DNA from: Gymnogyps californianus
Lineage: Eukaryota > Chordata > Aves > Accipitriformes > Cathartidae
Direction of reading: 5' to 3'
Length of the DNA stretch: 64,000 bases
Assembly: GCF_018139145.2 (NCBI RefSeq)
Contig: NC_059471.1
Span: 48,057,486-48,121,485, forward strand
Shown: one piece after another, positions 35,401 to 48,169 of the stretch
Position numbering within the stretch: the first letter of the stretch is position 1
How the letters are laid out: every line of letters starts with the position of its first letter
The notes under the pieces: generated by a model
The model's database searches: none
What the model was told of the DNA's origin: nothing
The model's input: only the letters and a program-made list of their open reading frames with translations
Translations under genes and position numbers: made by a program

Positions 35401-35689
35401 AAAGAAAATAGAGCTATACAAGACACTTAAACACCCCTCCTTTTCCCAGAAGAACCTATACCAATGCCTGCCAGAAAACAGTTTCCATAGAAGGTGATTG
35501 CCTTACAATGTTAATGTTCCTAAGTCTTGTGATGCATGTCTTTTTGCTTTTTTCCAAAAGCTTTCATTGTCAGAGTAAGGTGATTAAGGAGGAACCTCAG
35601 CTTTCATTAAAAATCTTAACATTGTCTCCTATCTGACAGCTTGTACAAATGGATTGACTAAATCTGTTTGACTTTTGTAGTCACCCGAA

Positions 35690-36700
35690 CCTTAACAGGC
35701 ACACTGCAGAAGCTGAAACAGCATCTTCTTGATGTTTGGGTAACTGCACGTCCTCCCTTATTTCCAAGGCGTTCTCTGACTGTATGACTACCCCGATAAA
35801 CAAAAGAGAGGCCACGATCCCCTCAAGCACTGGATCCTTGATTTTCCATATTGCTTAACTACTATTTAATTCCCTGACTCCATTTTGGACTGCCCCGATT
35901 AGCTGCTGCTGTGACAAAGCTCGGGAGTGGGTAAGGAGGGTTCATTTCAGAGGACATGACTGTACCAATCTGGCCTCAATCTATCCTAAAGAATCCTCTG
36001 ACAGCATCCCAACCCTCAAACACCCATACAGGCCTTCACGGCACCCACTAAGGCAGGCAATAAATAACTTCAGTCCTCCCTGGCAGCTGTTACACAGTCC
36101 CGATGCTATTTTAGACACTTTTAACTGGAACAAAACATGCAATGGGTAGTAAGAACATCTCAGGGACTCATGGTACTGAAGACGACTCTGGACAATCTGC
36201 TATATAGTGTGGGCATGGTTGGCCTGTTCTAGGTGTCACAAGCCCTGGGATCCCAAGGCCAGGCAGCCTTGGGATCAGTGCCAGTCTCTAAGTAGTACAG
36301 TGGACTTTGGAAAATGAGGCTCCTGTGTTTGTATGCAAATCTAATTAGTACATTATTTTTCATTATGCCAATTTTCCCCAGCAGCCAAGCCAGATCTCCA
36401 TTTACCAGGTCATTAATGATTTGCCCGATAATCAGATCTAAGTTGATTTTAACTGTTTGTTCTAAATCCCTGGGGATTAGAATACCTGGATGTTTTAATG
36501 CTATTGGGGACCACTGAAAATCCCACGGACTAAGTAATGCTTGGTATGTTTGTTCAGTTAATCCCAACAGCTCAAGCTTGTTCCAATTAATTTTATACCC
36601 AGACGACTGCCTGAACTTCTCAGTGTATTCTAACAATTTGTGTATAGATCTTTACAAATCACTTTAAAATAGAGTAAAATAGAGCAGTCTGAACCCCACC
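35690..36700 (-). pseudogene. L1-clade LINE reverse transcriptase remnant
   Basis: The minus-strand frame at 36,636-36,229 (135 codons) matches the later reverse-transcriptase region of an L1-type LINE ORF2. It contains SGYKINWNK near residues 12-20, LSPWDFQWSP near 35-44, GILIPRDL near 51-58 and LLGKIGIMKNNVL near 85-97. These are the motifs that follow the catalytic FADD box in L1-clade enzymes. Upstream, at about 36,640-36,700 in other frames, a degraded LLYFTLF-like stretch sits where the FADD region should be; the two catalytic aspartates are not intact. Downstream, LCNSCQGGLKL (36,097-36,068) and later weak matches suggest the ORF continues, with frameshifts and stops, to about 35,700. 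It is a dead copy. No endonuclease domain is visible. Confidence 0.75.
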
Positions 36701-39611
36701 TTTATTGGACAGTAGTTTTAAAGCTTACAGAACATTTCTCTGTGCACTAAAAGATAGAGCCCTGCTTGGTTTATCCTATGCAACAAGCATTTATGCCTGG
36801 GCTCAGCTTCAGTGCATGAAGGGTTCTACTGCAACTGGTGCATCTATGCTTAAAGGTCAGACTATATTTATAACTCTATTGGCTAGGTCAAGACCTCAGT
36901 TAGGGCAGTCCCAATAGCCATTCTTGCTAGGAGACTTAAAATCAGGAAGGAAACATTTACCTATAGGCTCATTTTTCTGCCAAGTCCAGTTTGCAGCATG
37001 CAGAAATTGCAGCTCAAAAGTATTTTGATGCAGACCACCCTGTTCTCTGGGGCCAGCTCAGATTAGGCACAGTCTTGCAACAGAAGCAGAGGAAGCCCAG
37101 CTCCCCTATTTATGGGGCCATCGGGAGTCTCTTTTGGTCCTCTCAGATTAAATGCACCTGGAGGCCCTTGCTGGGTTAATGGCCTTCAGCAGGTTACTAA
37201 AGAAAAGACAGGGAACTTAAATACAGGCAATGTTCTAGCTTGGCCCTTAGTAACAAGGTCTCCTATAGCATGAATACATTTCTGCAGAAGCCCAGTTAAC
37301 AAACTTGGGGGCTACTAGTTTACTTTCATTCAGCTCAGGTAATTCTATTATGTATGAGATAAAATCAGGGCAAAGTAAGCATAAGTGATCCAAAGAGAGC
37401 ACTCCCAAGTATTCTGCCATGCTCTCCTGCAGGGCTACATTCCCGGGACTCCCTTCTCATCTGCCACCCGTGGGCCATCTGCCTCAAGACACAGGTGCTC
37501 ACCATCTTTATCACTGTCTACCTAGGTGCCCTTTATGGCTTGATCCTTGCAGGCACGGTTTCCTAGCTCAGATCTCCAACCTTGAGGCTGTGGGAGCCTA
37601 CAAAATCAGCGAGTGTTTAGCTAGTGGAGCTGTCTTCTGCATATTTAGAGGAAGTAAAGTATGATCGTGGCTGAGGTGGAACAGCTGAATGAGGGGAGTC
37701 TGTGGCATTCCCTCTGCAGTTTATAGTCCAGTCCATGATTTTAAACTGTTGCTCCACACTTCTCACATCTCTGGTTTTACTCCATCAGAAAACATGGGTA
37801 GTCCTAACAGTCAGTGATTATGATGGAGCTATTGGCTCTTGGCAGTGTTGTGAGCTGCCCAATTGCCCATCTTCCAACAAAGCTCCTCCACAACCTGGGC
37901 CCTCTCTGCTGCTGTCAGGAGCTGCTGGATGTTCTGGAAATGATGAAGCATGGTCATCCACAGGAAAGATGGTGGGGGACACCACCATCTGCACTGCTAC
38001 CAGCCCTCATTCTGGGGCAGGATCGCCCCTGGTGTCATTGCAAATAGACTGTTACTGGGTAAATATAATTTGGTCCTTTAAGCCAAGAGTTCATGCTACA
38101 GTGGTCTGTCAGACCCTTAAGCCAAAGGTTTCTTTAAGGAAAGGCTGAGGTTTTATTCATTGCCAAGCATACCCAAGACCTGATCTGTCTCTTTTGCAGA
38201 GGAACAGCTGTCTTTTCCTCTCTGCCCACAGTCCGCTCTGGCCCCGCAGGTCTAGAGAGCCAGAAATGGACTCAGCAACACCCTGTTCACCGGTGCCCTT
38301 GGTCAGGGAGGGAGGAAACTCCTTCGACAGTGGTACAAGCTCCTCCTACACTGCACCTCTTAGGCAATTCACCTGTTCAAATAGGTGTATCGGGTATGGG
38401 TGACTTCACTGGATGGCTGGTGGCCTGCTGTCTGGTGATGAAGGATGGGCTGCCTGAAGAGCTAGGGGTTTGGTAACCAAGACGAGGCTGGGAGGAACTG
38501 GCTAGGAGGAACTATTGGACTGGACAGTGCCATATTCTTATGAAAGAGAGGGCAGCATGTCATACCAGAGCCACTGAATTGGAGGAGGATACTATGTCTA
38601 GCAGCATGAGTCTCTGGGGACATGCACGATGCTAGTGGCCTGCAGAAAAGTATCAGTAGGTCATTACCAGGCACCTGGAAAAGTCCACTGGAGGGTGTTG
38701 GGAGAGGTGGGTGCACCTGAGGTATCATTTGCATTCAGAGCGCCTTGAAAAATAGTTCTGAAAACTGTGTAAACAAGGAGTTCATCACTCACGCCAGGAG
38801 CTAATACCCCAAGACAATTTGTGCAAGCACTCCCCAGAGCGAGGAAGGGGTCCATAGTATCTCTCAGAAATACAGGCAACTTACAGATGCTGAGTAACGG
38901 AAAATGTAACAGTGACCAAAATGACTGGCAGTAAGAAGTTAGCACTGACTGCCAGTCCAAAGCATCCTTGCTAGATATTTCTCTCTTGCTTTTTCTACCT
39001 CCAGAGCAAGAAAATAAGACAGTGTTTTTTGTTGACAGCTGCAAGAAAAACAAAAGGCTGGGGAAAAGCTTACTCCAAGCCCTCCTTACCTTCTTCACAG
39101 AGGGAGGGCTGGAGTGGGGGGAAGCTCACAGCAGGGGCGAGGTCGGCAGTTTGGAGAGCGATGGCAGGGCTTCGGGGGGAGACGACAGGAAGCAAGAACT
39201 GACCGTCTCCCTGCCCGCTGCAAACACATACAGACTTAACCTACAGCTGAACTTTTGCCCTTGAGTGACCAGTGCCATTAGGACGCAGGTCAAAAGGTTG
39301 CAGGGTGACAGAAAATGGAACTTTATTGAATGAAAGAGAAAATGAAAAAATTCCTTTGTTTGCTTAACTCCGTGTGGTTTGTATAGCCACTGTGATCCCA
39401 TAATGGAGTCCAGAGTGAAAAAGTAACTTGATTTATCACATGCAAAGAAAAAAAAAAGGGGGGGAGGGCATTTCACTAAGGGAATAACTAAAAAACTGGT
39501 GAAAGAATAAAACTCCCAAATCCCTAAAACATTAGAATAAATGGGACTTTGATCAATAAAAGCCCTTTTATATAAATGAGGCAGAGAAAGAATTTTCATT
39601 CTTTAGGAACA

Positions 39612-39665
39612 AGTGTATATTAAGAACACCAGTGTATATATCAGTGTGTATTAAGGACACCAGTG
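39612..39665 (+). repeat. 31-bp imperfect tandem repeat
   Basis: AGTGTATATTAAGAACACC (from 39,612) recurs as AGTGTGTATTAAGGACACC (from 39,643), both followed by AGTG. The period is 31 bases, with about 1.7 copies. Confidence 0.7.
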
Positions 39666-42600
39666 AGGAACGTTAAAAGAATATTCTTCCTGTTTGAGTC
39701 AGGAAAAATGTGCATGTATATGAGCATCTGGCTTAAAAATATTTTGGTTTGACAGATGTTTGAATGCCAAAATCATAGCTTTATATGCATAATCCATCTG
39801 CATTTACATGCAAATGCAAAACCCAGATATTTAAAATCAGTCTGAGGAGAGGAAACATCTCTGGATAGGTAGAGAGAAAAAGGGTACAACTGGTAGGGCT
39901 CTGGCTGAAATTGGAGATTCCAAATAAGCTCAGCTAAATGTAACCTGAAATCTCAGCACATTTGGCATGCTTAATATGTGTTGGTTTTTTTCATTTCTTG
40001 ACAGAACATGGTCCATCAATAAAGATGTGATTGGCTAAAATCAGATGTTTTTAAATACTGGATTTTTAGTAGAGTGGCATATTCTGAATCAGATCCAGAG
40101 AGTTATAAGGCCTAATGTGCTAATTCTGAGCCGTCTCACTAGTGAGATAGAAATCAGGGAAGTTAGAGCACAAGAAATCTAACAAAGTCCAAAGCTATGC
40201 CAGGTAGTAATTTTCAGGATATATAGGTATTCCCAGAAACACCTAAATAAAAAAATATGTTCAAGACAGACCTTTAGTGAATTAAATGCTTCATGATCTC
40301 TTTCAGAGCACTAAGGAACAGATTTTGCCACTTGTGTGCTGTGAGTGTGATGAGTGGTACTGTACTTGGTGTGTGCATAAACAGTACTTCAGGGGCAGGA
40401 GGCTGAAATGCTATGAACAGGGCATCAGAAGCTGGCTTCCAGCTGGTGCTCCTACATCTCTGTTACTCTTCCTCCTTCCTTTGCAGTGTCTCCTCCTCTC
40501 TCCCTCCCCTTTTCGTCAGTCAGCCCACAACCTGCATGACTGCAACAATTACATCGATGTCCTCACTGTGCCCCACAGCCTCTTCTTTTTGATCACTGTG
40601 AACAACTAAACCATCTGGCCTGCCACTTAGCTCCAGAGAGTGGCATGCTCTACAGATCGTGTCTCCAACGGTCCTCATTTCCAGAATATGTCTATGTCTT
40701 GCTAATTCTTTTTGTGTTGTGTCACAAGCACAGGCCTTTTTTTCTCATCCATATAACTAAAACTCTTATCCAGACTCATTTTGGGTGTTGCAGTCACGTA
40801 TCTCAGTTACTGCAGTATCCTGTGTTTTTGTTCCTGACAAATGCAGCCGTGTTCTCTTCATATCTATTTGGACTGCTGCTGTCAAGATTGTTATCCCCAT
40901 CTGTTGCCTTGAGTTTGTCATAACTCTATTTGTCTCTTTGCACTGTCTCCTTCTACACTGTAACAAATGCACTACTTTTCCCTATTCCTACTTAAATGAC
41001 ACCGTAATCAGTACTAAAAGGCTGACTGTTACCTCCATTTGGACTGTGATATCAGTTTCCATCATCTCCTTTTCAATTTTCAGACATGCATTTCCAATTT
41101 TTCATCTTTCTCTCCACCCAGGTGTGGGAGGAAATCCCCATAAACGCATGCAAACCTGCTTTGTTTTCTGACCTCAAAAAGTCTATTCCACTGACCAGTG
41201 CTATTACATAGTTTCCTTCAGCTCTCCCATCAGGATGTCTGATTCCATCTGGTGTAAGCACTCAGACCCCTGAAATCTTCCTTTTTTGTTCTCATTAGTA
41301 CAATGCCTAAAGCAACGGGGTCCTCATTCCTGACTAAGGTTTCCAGTTTGCTTGGGTAATACACATAGTAATTATTAGTAATAACCTTCTCGGTTGCACA
41401 AAGCTAAATCAAGAGTAATTCCATTAAGTATAAATAACCCATGTTTACATGGGTATAATGGAGAACAAAATTTTCTCCTTATTTTAGTTTTTCTGTTCAC
41501 CTAGAGAGACTAGGTAATTACCAAATATGTCCCCTTACATCCCCCAAGACTGTAGAAAATGTGGCTTTGAGAAAAATAGAAAAAAAAAAATGTATAATGA
41601 AGTGTATTATTTCATGTGCAATATTATGAATGAACTTTGAGGCTGTGAATTAAATGCCTATGAAATTCCTGAAAATGCTATTTAAAAATAAACTTGTTTC
41701 TACATGAAATCTTGAAGGCACTTTGAGTTTCTTTTCTCATTCTCTCTGTTTTCTTTTCACAAGCATAGTTAGGCACATTGTAGTTTACTGGCTTGCAACT
41801 GTCTCTTTGAAAACAATGAAAGCTGCTTTTAAGGTCATGGAAAGAATCCGAAAGAAGGATTTTGTATTTTGTAAAGCAAACTTGCTTCTGGTCTAAGATC
41901 CTTTATGCCAAGTTTCAGTGAATTTTTACAGCCAAGTTATACACTTCCTCTGACAATTTTTTAATGCTACTAGACAATTTGGCTACATGGTATTGTTATC
42001 AAAATGCTAAAAGAAAAACTCAACAACTCATTATGTTGGGGAACTCGTGGCACTAGACAGTTATTATGATTTTTAGTGTTGTTTCTGTTCAGCAGGTATT
42101 AACATGTTTGGAAAAAGGGAAGAAAGGATGGTAATAAAGGCTAGAATTTTTTTGTGGGTGGATGAATGATTAGGCTTCAGCACGCTGCCAGAGACAGAAA
42201 GTAATTTGTGGAAGGCATTGTTCAAAGCAGAGGTATTTTGGGAGTAGAAGTATTGTGCATTGTATACCGTATGCCAACCTTTTGGGAGGTCATGTCAGAC
42301 TGGTGGGAGAAATCTAGAAAAAAAAAGCAACAACAAACCCCACTGTATTTCATCATCTTCACCTACTCACCAGGAATCTGGTGCCTGGAAAATATGAATC
42401 TAGCAATTAAACTTGCCTTTCTCAACAATAACGTCTGCTAGACAATATAGATGCATCCTCATAAACAAAGCCAGTATATTCTGTACAGCGATAGAAGGTT
42501 TCTACAGCTATTACAGAAGGGAATGTAAAAAATGTTGAAGACTTTTAGAGTGGAATTCTTCTGTAACCAACTAACACCTCTCCTTGGTATGGACAAAGCA

Positions 42601-43124
42601 TCTGTGGATGCATCTTTTAATTGAGAGTACAGTGGCAGACTAGATGATTCATTTAGACCAAACAGATGACATTAGATATAAGACTTATAGATGGTTGAAG
42701 TTAAAGGATATGAATCCCACTCACAGAAACTACCTACGCTTGTTGTTTTGGCACTCCTCATTGTGCATGTAAAGAACCAACCTCTGATCACTGCTGGTTG
42801 CATCACAACTGCAGTCATGATGTTGAAGGCAGCAGAATGCATTTATAGAAAAGCAGCAAGAGATTCCATTTAATATTAGAAAAGCCTACCATGAAAAAAT
42901 ATGGATCATTTGAAAAAACATATACCCTCTTTAAAAAACAGAACAAAAATAGGTTAATTACTTTTCAGATATCTGCAAGTGCCATGTGCAATCAGTCCGT
43001 AGCTTCTCTGTGAAAACTGCCAGCTTGTTCTGGTAGTGCTAGAGGGGCTACTGCTGGGAAATAACTAAGATGCTCCCTCATTTAACACAGACCACAGAAC
43101 AGCTGCCGGATATGAATGCCTTTC

Positions 43125-43190
43125 AGTCACCATTGATCAGGGATCGATTCAAATTAGTGACCTAGAAATAAAAGGCTGCATATTGAAGAA
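43125..43190 (-). repeat. Possible tRNA-headed SINE fragment
   Basis: ATCAGGGATCGATTCAAATT followed by AGTGACCTAGAAATAAAAGG looks like the reverse complement of a box-B region (reading AATTTGAATCGATCCC on the minus strand) in an old tRNA-derived SINE. Box A cannot be placed with confidence. Confidence 0.3.
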
Positions 43191-43542
43191 CAAATTTCCT
43201 ATACTATTCTGTCTTCAGTAATGAGAAATGCAACTGTCTGCCACATTTAACTTTCAGCTGTCAAATATAGAAGAAATAGATGACCTCAAAGCATGACAAT
43301 ATGAAAAAAATCTGTAAAACTTAGGGCATTTTTCCTGTTAAGTGCTTTTTTGTTTTGTTTGTGTTTGTTTGACAGCTTCCTCACTGAGGTGGGTAGTTAG
43401 GTATTTACAATATTAGGCAAATGTAGGAAACTAATTTTTTGTTTTCCACACTTTCTCATAAAAACTTGCTTTAGAAATGGTTTCTCAATCCTAAACTTCT
43501 TATATTGCATTAAAACCCACAGGGAGGGTGTTCTTTCAAATG

Positions 43543-43740
43543 CCAGGCTAGAGCACTCAGGATTTGGATTCCAGTCCTTGGCTTTGCAAGGACTACCTCC
43601 ATGGCCGTGGCAAGCTGCTTATATTTTCTACATCTCAGATTCCCATTTACAAATGGGGAAAAGTAATGTTTCCCTATCCTGGGAATATTTTGAAACTAAA
43701 GTCACAGGTAACTGAAAGACACTCTGCTACACATATACAA
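43543..43740 (+). repeat. MIR SINE
   Basis: This is a recognisable diverged MIR. A tRNA-like head (GCTAGAGCACTCAGGATTTGG then ATTCCAGTCCTTGGCTTTGC) leads into GGCAAGCTGCTTATATTTTC. Next comes CATCTCAGATTCCCATTTAC and then AAATGGGGAAAAGTAATG. That order parallels the MIR consensus GGCAAGTCACTTAACC..., CCTCAGTTTCCCCATCTG, TAAAATGGGGATAATAAT. The 3' part past 43,690 is weak. Confidence 0.65.
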
Positions 43741-46700
43741 ATGATCAATTTGACAATCTTATTGGGCTCTTTCGACTAGCTAATGTTTCCTTTGAAGGCT
43801 GAGTTGGGAATACAAGGCTGAAATGCAAGATTTATGGATATCATTTTCATGCTTATGGTCCTTAGAGATAAAACCAAACAACACTCCCCTCTCCCCAACC
43901 ACTGAAGAAAATGGGTCAATCGAAAATTATCACAGTGACAGGTTTTTCCTTTCATTAGGATTACAAAACACTCAGCGTTAGTAAGAATTGTAGAGATTTT
44001 TCTGACAGAATTAATTATTCTGAATGATTAGTTTGTTATGCTCCTAGCAGGCACCAAGTTTGGAAGAGGAAGTGCTTTGTCTTTCGATTAAAAATATCCA
44101 AACAGCTCTGTGGAGTCATGATCTGAGAAACCAAAACAAGTCCTTAACCGTAGATAAATGAAGGTTGGCTGATCCCAGTCTGTAGAAAGCCAGAGGAAGC
44201 CCTCTGCTCTGACCCCACGCCCTCTGGCATCACAGCTGGTGCACGAGCACAAAGACAACTTGGATGTAGATGCTGCTGTGGGCACTTTACACAGGCTAGA
44301 TTGTAAATTTGTCCATTTATGAGTGTCCTGCGGGGGTTCCCACCAACTCAGAAGACAAAGCAAGAGTTGAAGTGAACAAAGCATATCCATAAAAGCTCCT
44401 CTGATTGCCACTATTAATAAAATGGAGGCCATAAACAAATTTACTGTGTACTGTTTCTTAAGTGGAGGAGCAGGAAAGCGGGGGATGCCTCCCTTGAACT
44501 GAAGGAGGTGTGTGTGCTACACAGGGTGAGTGCAGAAGGTATATATGCTCTATGAAAAATAAATCTGGCTGCCAGAAATGTTTTCCTTTACACTTCTTAC
44601 TACTGGGCTGTGGACACGAATTTCATTCTACCAGAAATCTCAAATTGCCTTGGCAGAAGCTTGCAAATTTTCATTTGCAGCATATGTAAAACAGATACAT
44701 TGGGATTTCTGGAGTGGTTTTGGTTTTTCTTTATATAAATTCAGAAAGGGAAACAGTTTTTGTCTGACTGTGTGTCAATCATACACCTGTTCTGCTGTAG
44801 TCTGCCTTGTACTGCAGGTACCCATCCGGAAAACTTTACTGCTTCCCAAAGCTGCTACTGTGAAGTTAAATACATTGATTGCTGGCTGAGCAATGAAGAC
44901 CCAAAGCAAAAAACAGTGGATATTCCCAGTGGGTCTGCAAGTCAACTAGGTGGTAAGCAGTATCTCTGTGGCCCAGCGGTGGGATCTCCCATAAGGGGCA
45001 GAGACCCTTAGCACACCTGGGATCAGTCCCTGGCAACATGATCCACCGAGGTGCACAGCAAACACCAAAGTCACAGTGTATTAGAACATGAAGATACTAC
45101 TCATGCTGTAGCTTTCTGCATTGCACTTTTTCAGATGATTGTTTTTTAGGACTTAAAAGAAACTTTATACTGAAGAAAACTGGATAACTAGCATGGCACT
45201 TAATCTGCTCCCCAGGGGACAAAGCATCAAACATAACCAAGAGGTCCATGTGGATTTTTTTTTTTTTTTGCTTAACTTTAATTAGTGACAGGTTAGTTCT
45301 GGATAGAAACCGGACACCTAGCTTAGCTGGAATTCATGGTCTGGAAACCACTAAGAAAAGCCAGTTCCCGTGTTTTACATCTCAAGCCTAACGTCACGTG
45401 GTCACACTCTGTCATGCAGTAACGCTGACAGCAGTGCAGGAAATAGCTTGGAGAAACGCCCTCATTCTGTTTCATTTGGAGCTCATTTGTTCTGAAACTT
45501 CCAGTGACAAAATTATGGTGCAGTTTTAATAGGAGTATGTGTCTAAACTCATACTCATGTTTTTTCTGCAAATCTGGGTTAGAAGATCTCATTTTTCACC
45601 TCCCACACATGCACTCTCTGCCAACTGCACAAACAATGACCTGTATTCATCCACACTGTAACTGTTGACATCATCAGGCTACAACAGAGATAAATTTGGT
45701 CCAGTGAGGCAAAGTGCTGTGAAATGGTTTGATTTTTCTCTTTTACCCAAGGAAAATGCATCTGGAAACATATCATACTTTCATGCTGACACACAGGAAT
45801 GTCTTCATCATTATCAGGTGATTGATTTTCCTGCAGATTCATGAGGGGTTTTTTTTAATAGATGCTTAAATTGCAAATGCAGTGCATGGTATTTTATTTT
45901 CTATTGCAATACAAATCCATGAGTTTGTTATTATTCTGCTTATAAACTTTTTAGAATTATCAGCATAAACTATTTTTTTAAAATATGTTAGGTGTTTCCT
46001 GCCTTCCTTCTGTTCTTAAGAACATTTGACTTCGCTTCCATGAGATCCATGATCCAAAGATGGAGATTTCAAGAGTGCCTAAGTGTTTCTGGAGACTAAT
46101 TTACATTTTCAAAAGCAGCTTAAGTAATGACATCAATAGGATTTAGGAACATAGAGTCAGGAAGAACTCAAGAGTGGTGTCACTCAGTGCAATAATGTCC
46201 TTTAGGTAATTAAATTAGAGTGGTGCACACAAGCCTAAGTTAGGAAACTAAGTTTCCCGGTCCATAAATAGGAAGCGGTTGTGCCAAAGACTAGGATTTG
46301 CAGCACTTAGCACACTGAGCAGAGGTACACCTAAACAACCCAAAAGTAAAAGCTGTGAAAAAGATATATCTGAGATTGTGTCTCTTGCCCAGACACAAGA
46401 ATTAACTACATCCTTGACATAGGTGCCTCTGAAATGAAGATCTAGAGCCAGAAGTTGCCTTTGGGTGCACATGACTGGATTCCTGTTTTCCTTTAAAATG
46501 CAGCTTTGTAAGAGCAAAGTGTCCTTTACTTGAAGGAATGTGAACTTCCTTTTCTATACAGTACAGTGGAACTGGAGAAAGAGAGATTTCCTTAGAATGA
46601 ATTTCATTTTTTAATCTCAGATTTGTAACAGAAAAGATGATCAAAGATACTGTTCACAGAATAGAAAGCTCTTAGATAGTCTAGCTAATATAAGCAATAA

Positions 46701-48169
46701 AGTGTGTTGCTAATAAAATCAGTTATCAGGTTGTTCACAACGAAGTCTGAATGACCAGCCCCTGATACTGGCAGATTTTTTTTCAGAGCTCCTCCAAATA
46801 TGAAATGCTGCTTTAAAGTGTGTTGCAAGACCAACATTTCAGATTCACCTGTAAACTACTTATTACAAGTGGGACTTAGAAATGACTATAGCTGAGGTTT
46901 TTGAGTTTTCTTTGGCTTTGGTATAATCAAATTCAGATTATCTTCCTGCAGAATTGGTATAATAATATTTAAACACTTGCAAAAGATTTAATTAGTTAAT
47001 TAATATTTATACAGTCGTCAGAGATCCTTGTCTGTGATATATTGTGCTAATTTTACTACGAGAAATTTCATTGAAAGTTTAATAAAAAATGTAATACAAG
47101 GGTTTAAATTCCTTACTGTATTTGAATTTAATGTATTTAAATTATTTTGTATTCTTTAATACAAAAATTAAAATTAAATTAGTAGCACACCCTGTCGTCC
47201 CCCCTGCCCCCCCAAAATATCAGGGAATCAAAGCCATGAAAACAAGAGTATGGGAGCAGGAAGATTTTGTAGTAAATAAAGAATCATCTGATGAGTTTGG
47301 AAGGGAACCAGATCTTTCCTCCATGCCCTGTGAAGCTGATTTTCATCTTGCTGTCTGGTTTACACATACCACAAATAAATAACCCCATGCAGAGGACAGT
47401 TCTGCATGATGGGAATTCAGCCCTTGGTGCCAGTCCTTCAAAAATTGACTCCTTGTAGTGCCTAGAAAACAGAATAGAAGTGAAAACAACTGGTTGGTTC
47501 AGAGTGAAGCTATAGTCTGCTTTGGGACCACTTGCTCTCAGCCCAGATAACTTTTTGCAACTATTTGCTTTCACTGTATGCACAAGGGCAGAGACTCCTA
47601 TGCTAAAACACACGTGCAGTTGACTGTGAGGTTCATTTGTGGCAGGGCTGCTCACAGTGCTGGCTAGCCAATTTGGGGAATAGGTGAAGTACAACCAGAG
47701 TCCATGACCTCCAGATAAACTGAGCCAGCAGGGTACATTACACAAGCTCTGAAACTAAACATCTCATATGGTAAATTAAAAATGGAAATGGGGGTGTTTG
47801 CCTGGTAGGATGTACTTCCTCTTCCCATCTTCAAGTTTCATATATGGTGAGGAAAAGAATACCAGAAAAAGAAATTAAACCTTAGGAGATTAGGGAGACT
47901 AGCAGATCCCTTTTGTCTGTATCTGCTGGAGAAGAGGTTGAGAAAAAGTCCATTGTGCCCAGGCAAGTAGAAAATAGTGCCTGGCTGAATCCATGTAATC
48001 CATCACCGTATCAGGCTGGGCCAGGCTAGCATATATGAGAGCACCACAGCTCAGCTCAGCGTGAGGCAGTAATACCAGATCACAGCAGTACCTGTACTGC
48101 TGAGGAGTAGCGCAAAGACTACCACAGGCCATTTTCATAAATTTCTAAATCAGAAGGAACCATTTATTT
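43741..48169. other. Gene-free sequence
   Basis: Frames reach 153 codons (minus 47,284-47,745) without recognisable motifs. The interval 46,060-46,210 (TTTCAAGAGTGCCTAAGTG, then ATTTTCAAAAGCAGCTTAAG and GGAACATAGAGTCAGGAAG) resembles an old palindromic amniote repeat, or the reversed 3' tail of a decayed CR1. A 15-base T run lies at 45,255-45,269. A short C run lies near 47,200-47,213. Confidence 0.55.
46060..46210. repeat. Possible decayed interspersed repeat
   Basis: The alternation of GTGCCTAAGTG, ATTTTCAAAAG and CTTAAG strings resembles old amniote palindromic repeats with an ATTTTCAAAAGTGCCTAAG unit. The neighbouring GAACATAGAGTCAGGAAG resembles a reversed CR1 tail. The two readings cannot be separated by eye. 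Confidence 0.3.

Larger units (their letters stand above)
32996..35689. other. Gene-free sequence
   Basis: A G+C-richer patch lies at about 33,000-33,450, with a 73-codon frame of no recognisable family. Around 34,200-34,330 the sequence is rich in ATTAACAATG, ACAATGG and CTAATAGCTGATTAG strings (SOX- and homeodomain-like), suggesting a conserved non-coding element. From 34,900 onward it is very A+T-rich, with (TA)n tracts at 35,053-35,071 and 35,383-35,400. Confidence 0.55.
36701..43542. other. Gene-free sequence with a G+C-richer block of unknown nature
   Basis: From about 36,990 to 39,200 the sequence is richer in G+C than its surroundings and holds several medium frames: plus 37,702-38,148 (148 codons), minus 38,664-39,098 (144) and minus 39,126-39,599 (157). 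None shows a domain I recognise. The block abuts the L1-like remnant and might be an unrecognised insertion or part of the same element. From 39,600 to 43,540 the sequence is A+T-rich and unique apart from short tracts; a 128-codon frame at 40,785-41,171 has no recognisable motif. Confidence 0.5.

Noticed and set aside
39126..39599. 157-codon minus-strand frame with phenylalanine runs
   Set aside because: Low-complexity translation of A-rich and purine-rich sequence; no domain, no splice context.
44968..45042. tRNA-like A/B box pattern (GCCCAGCGGTGGGATC ... GGGATCAGTCCCTGG)
   Set aside because: No acceptor or anticodon stem can be formed by eye, and spacing is poor. Probably chance or an unreadable SINE scrap.
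47284..47745. 153-codon minus-strand frame
   Set aside because: No recognisable family or signal, and a frame of this length can arise by chance in 64 kb searched in six frames.
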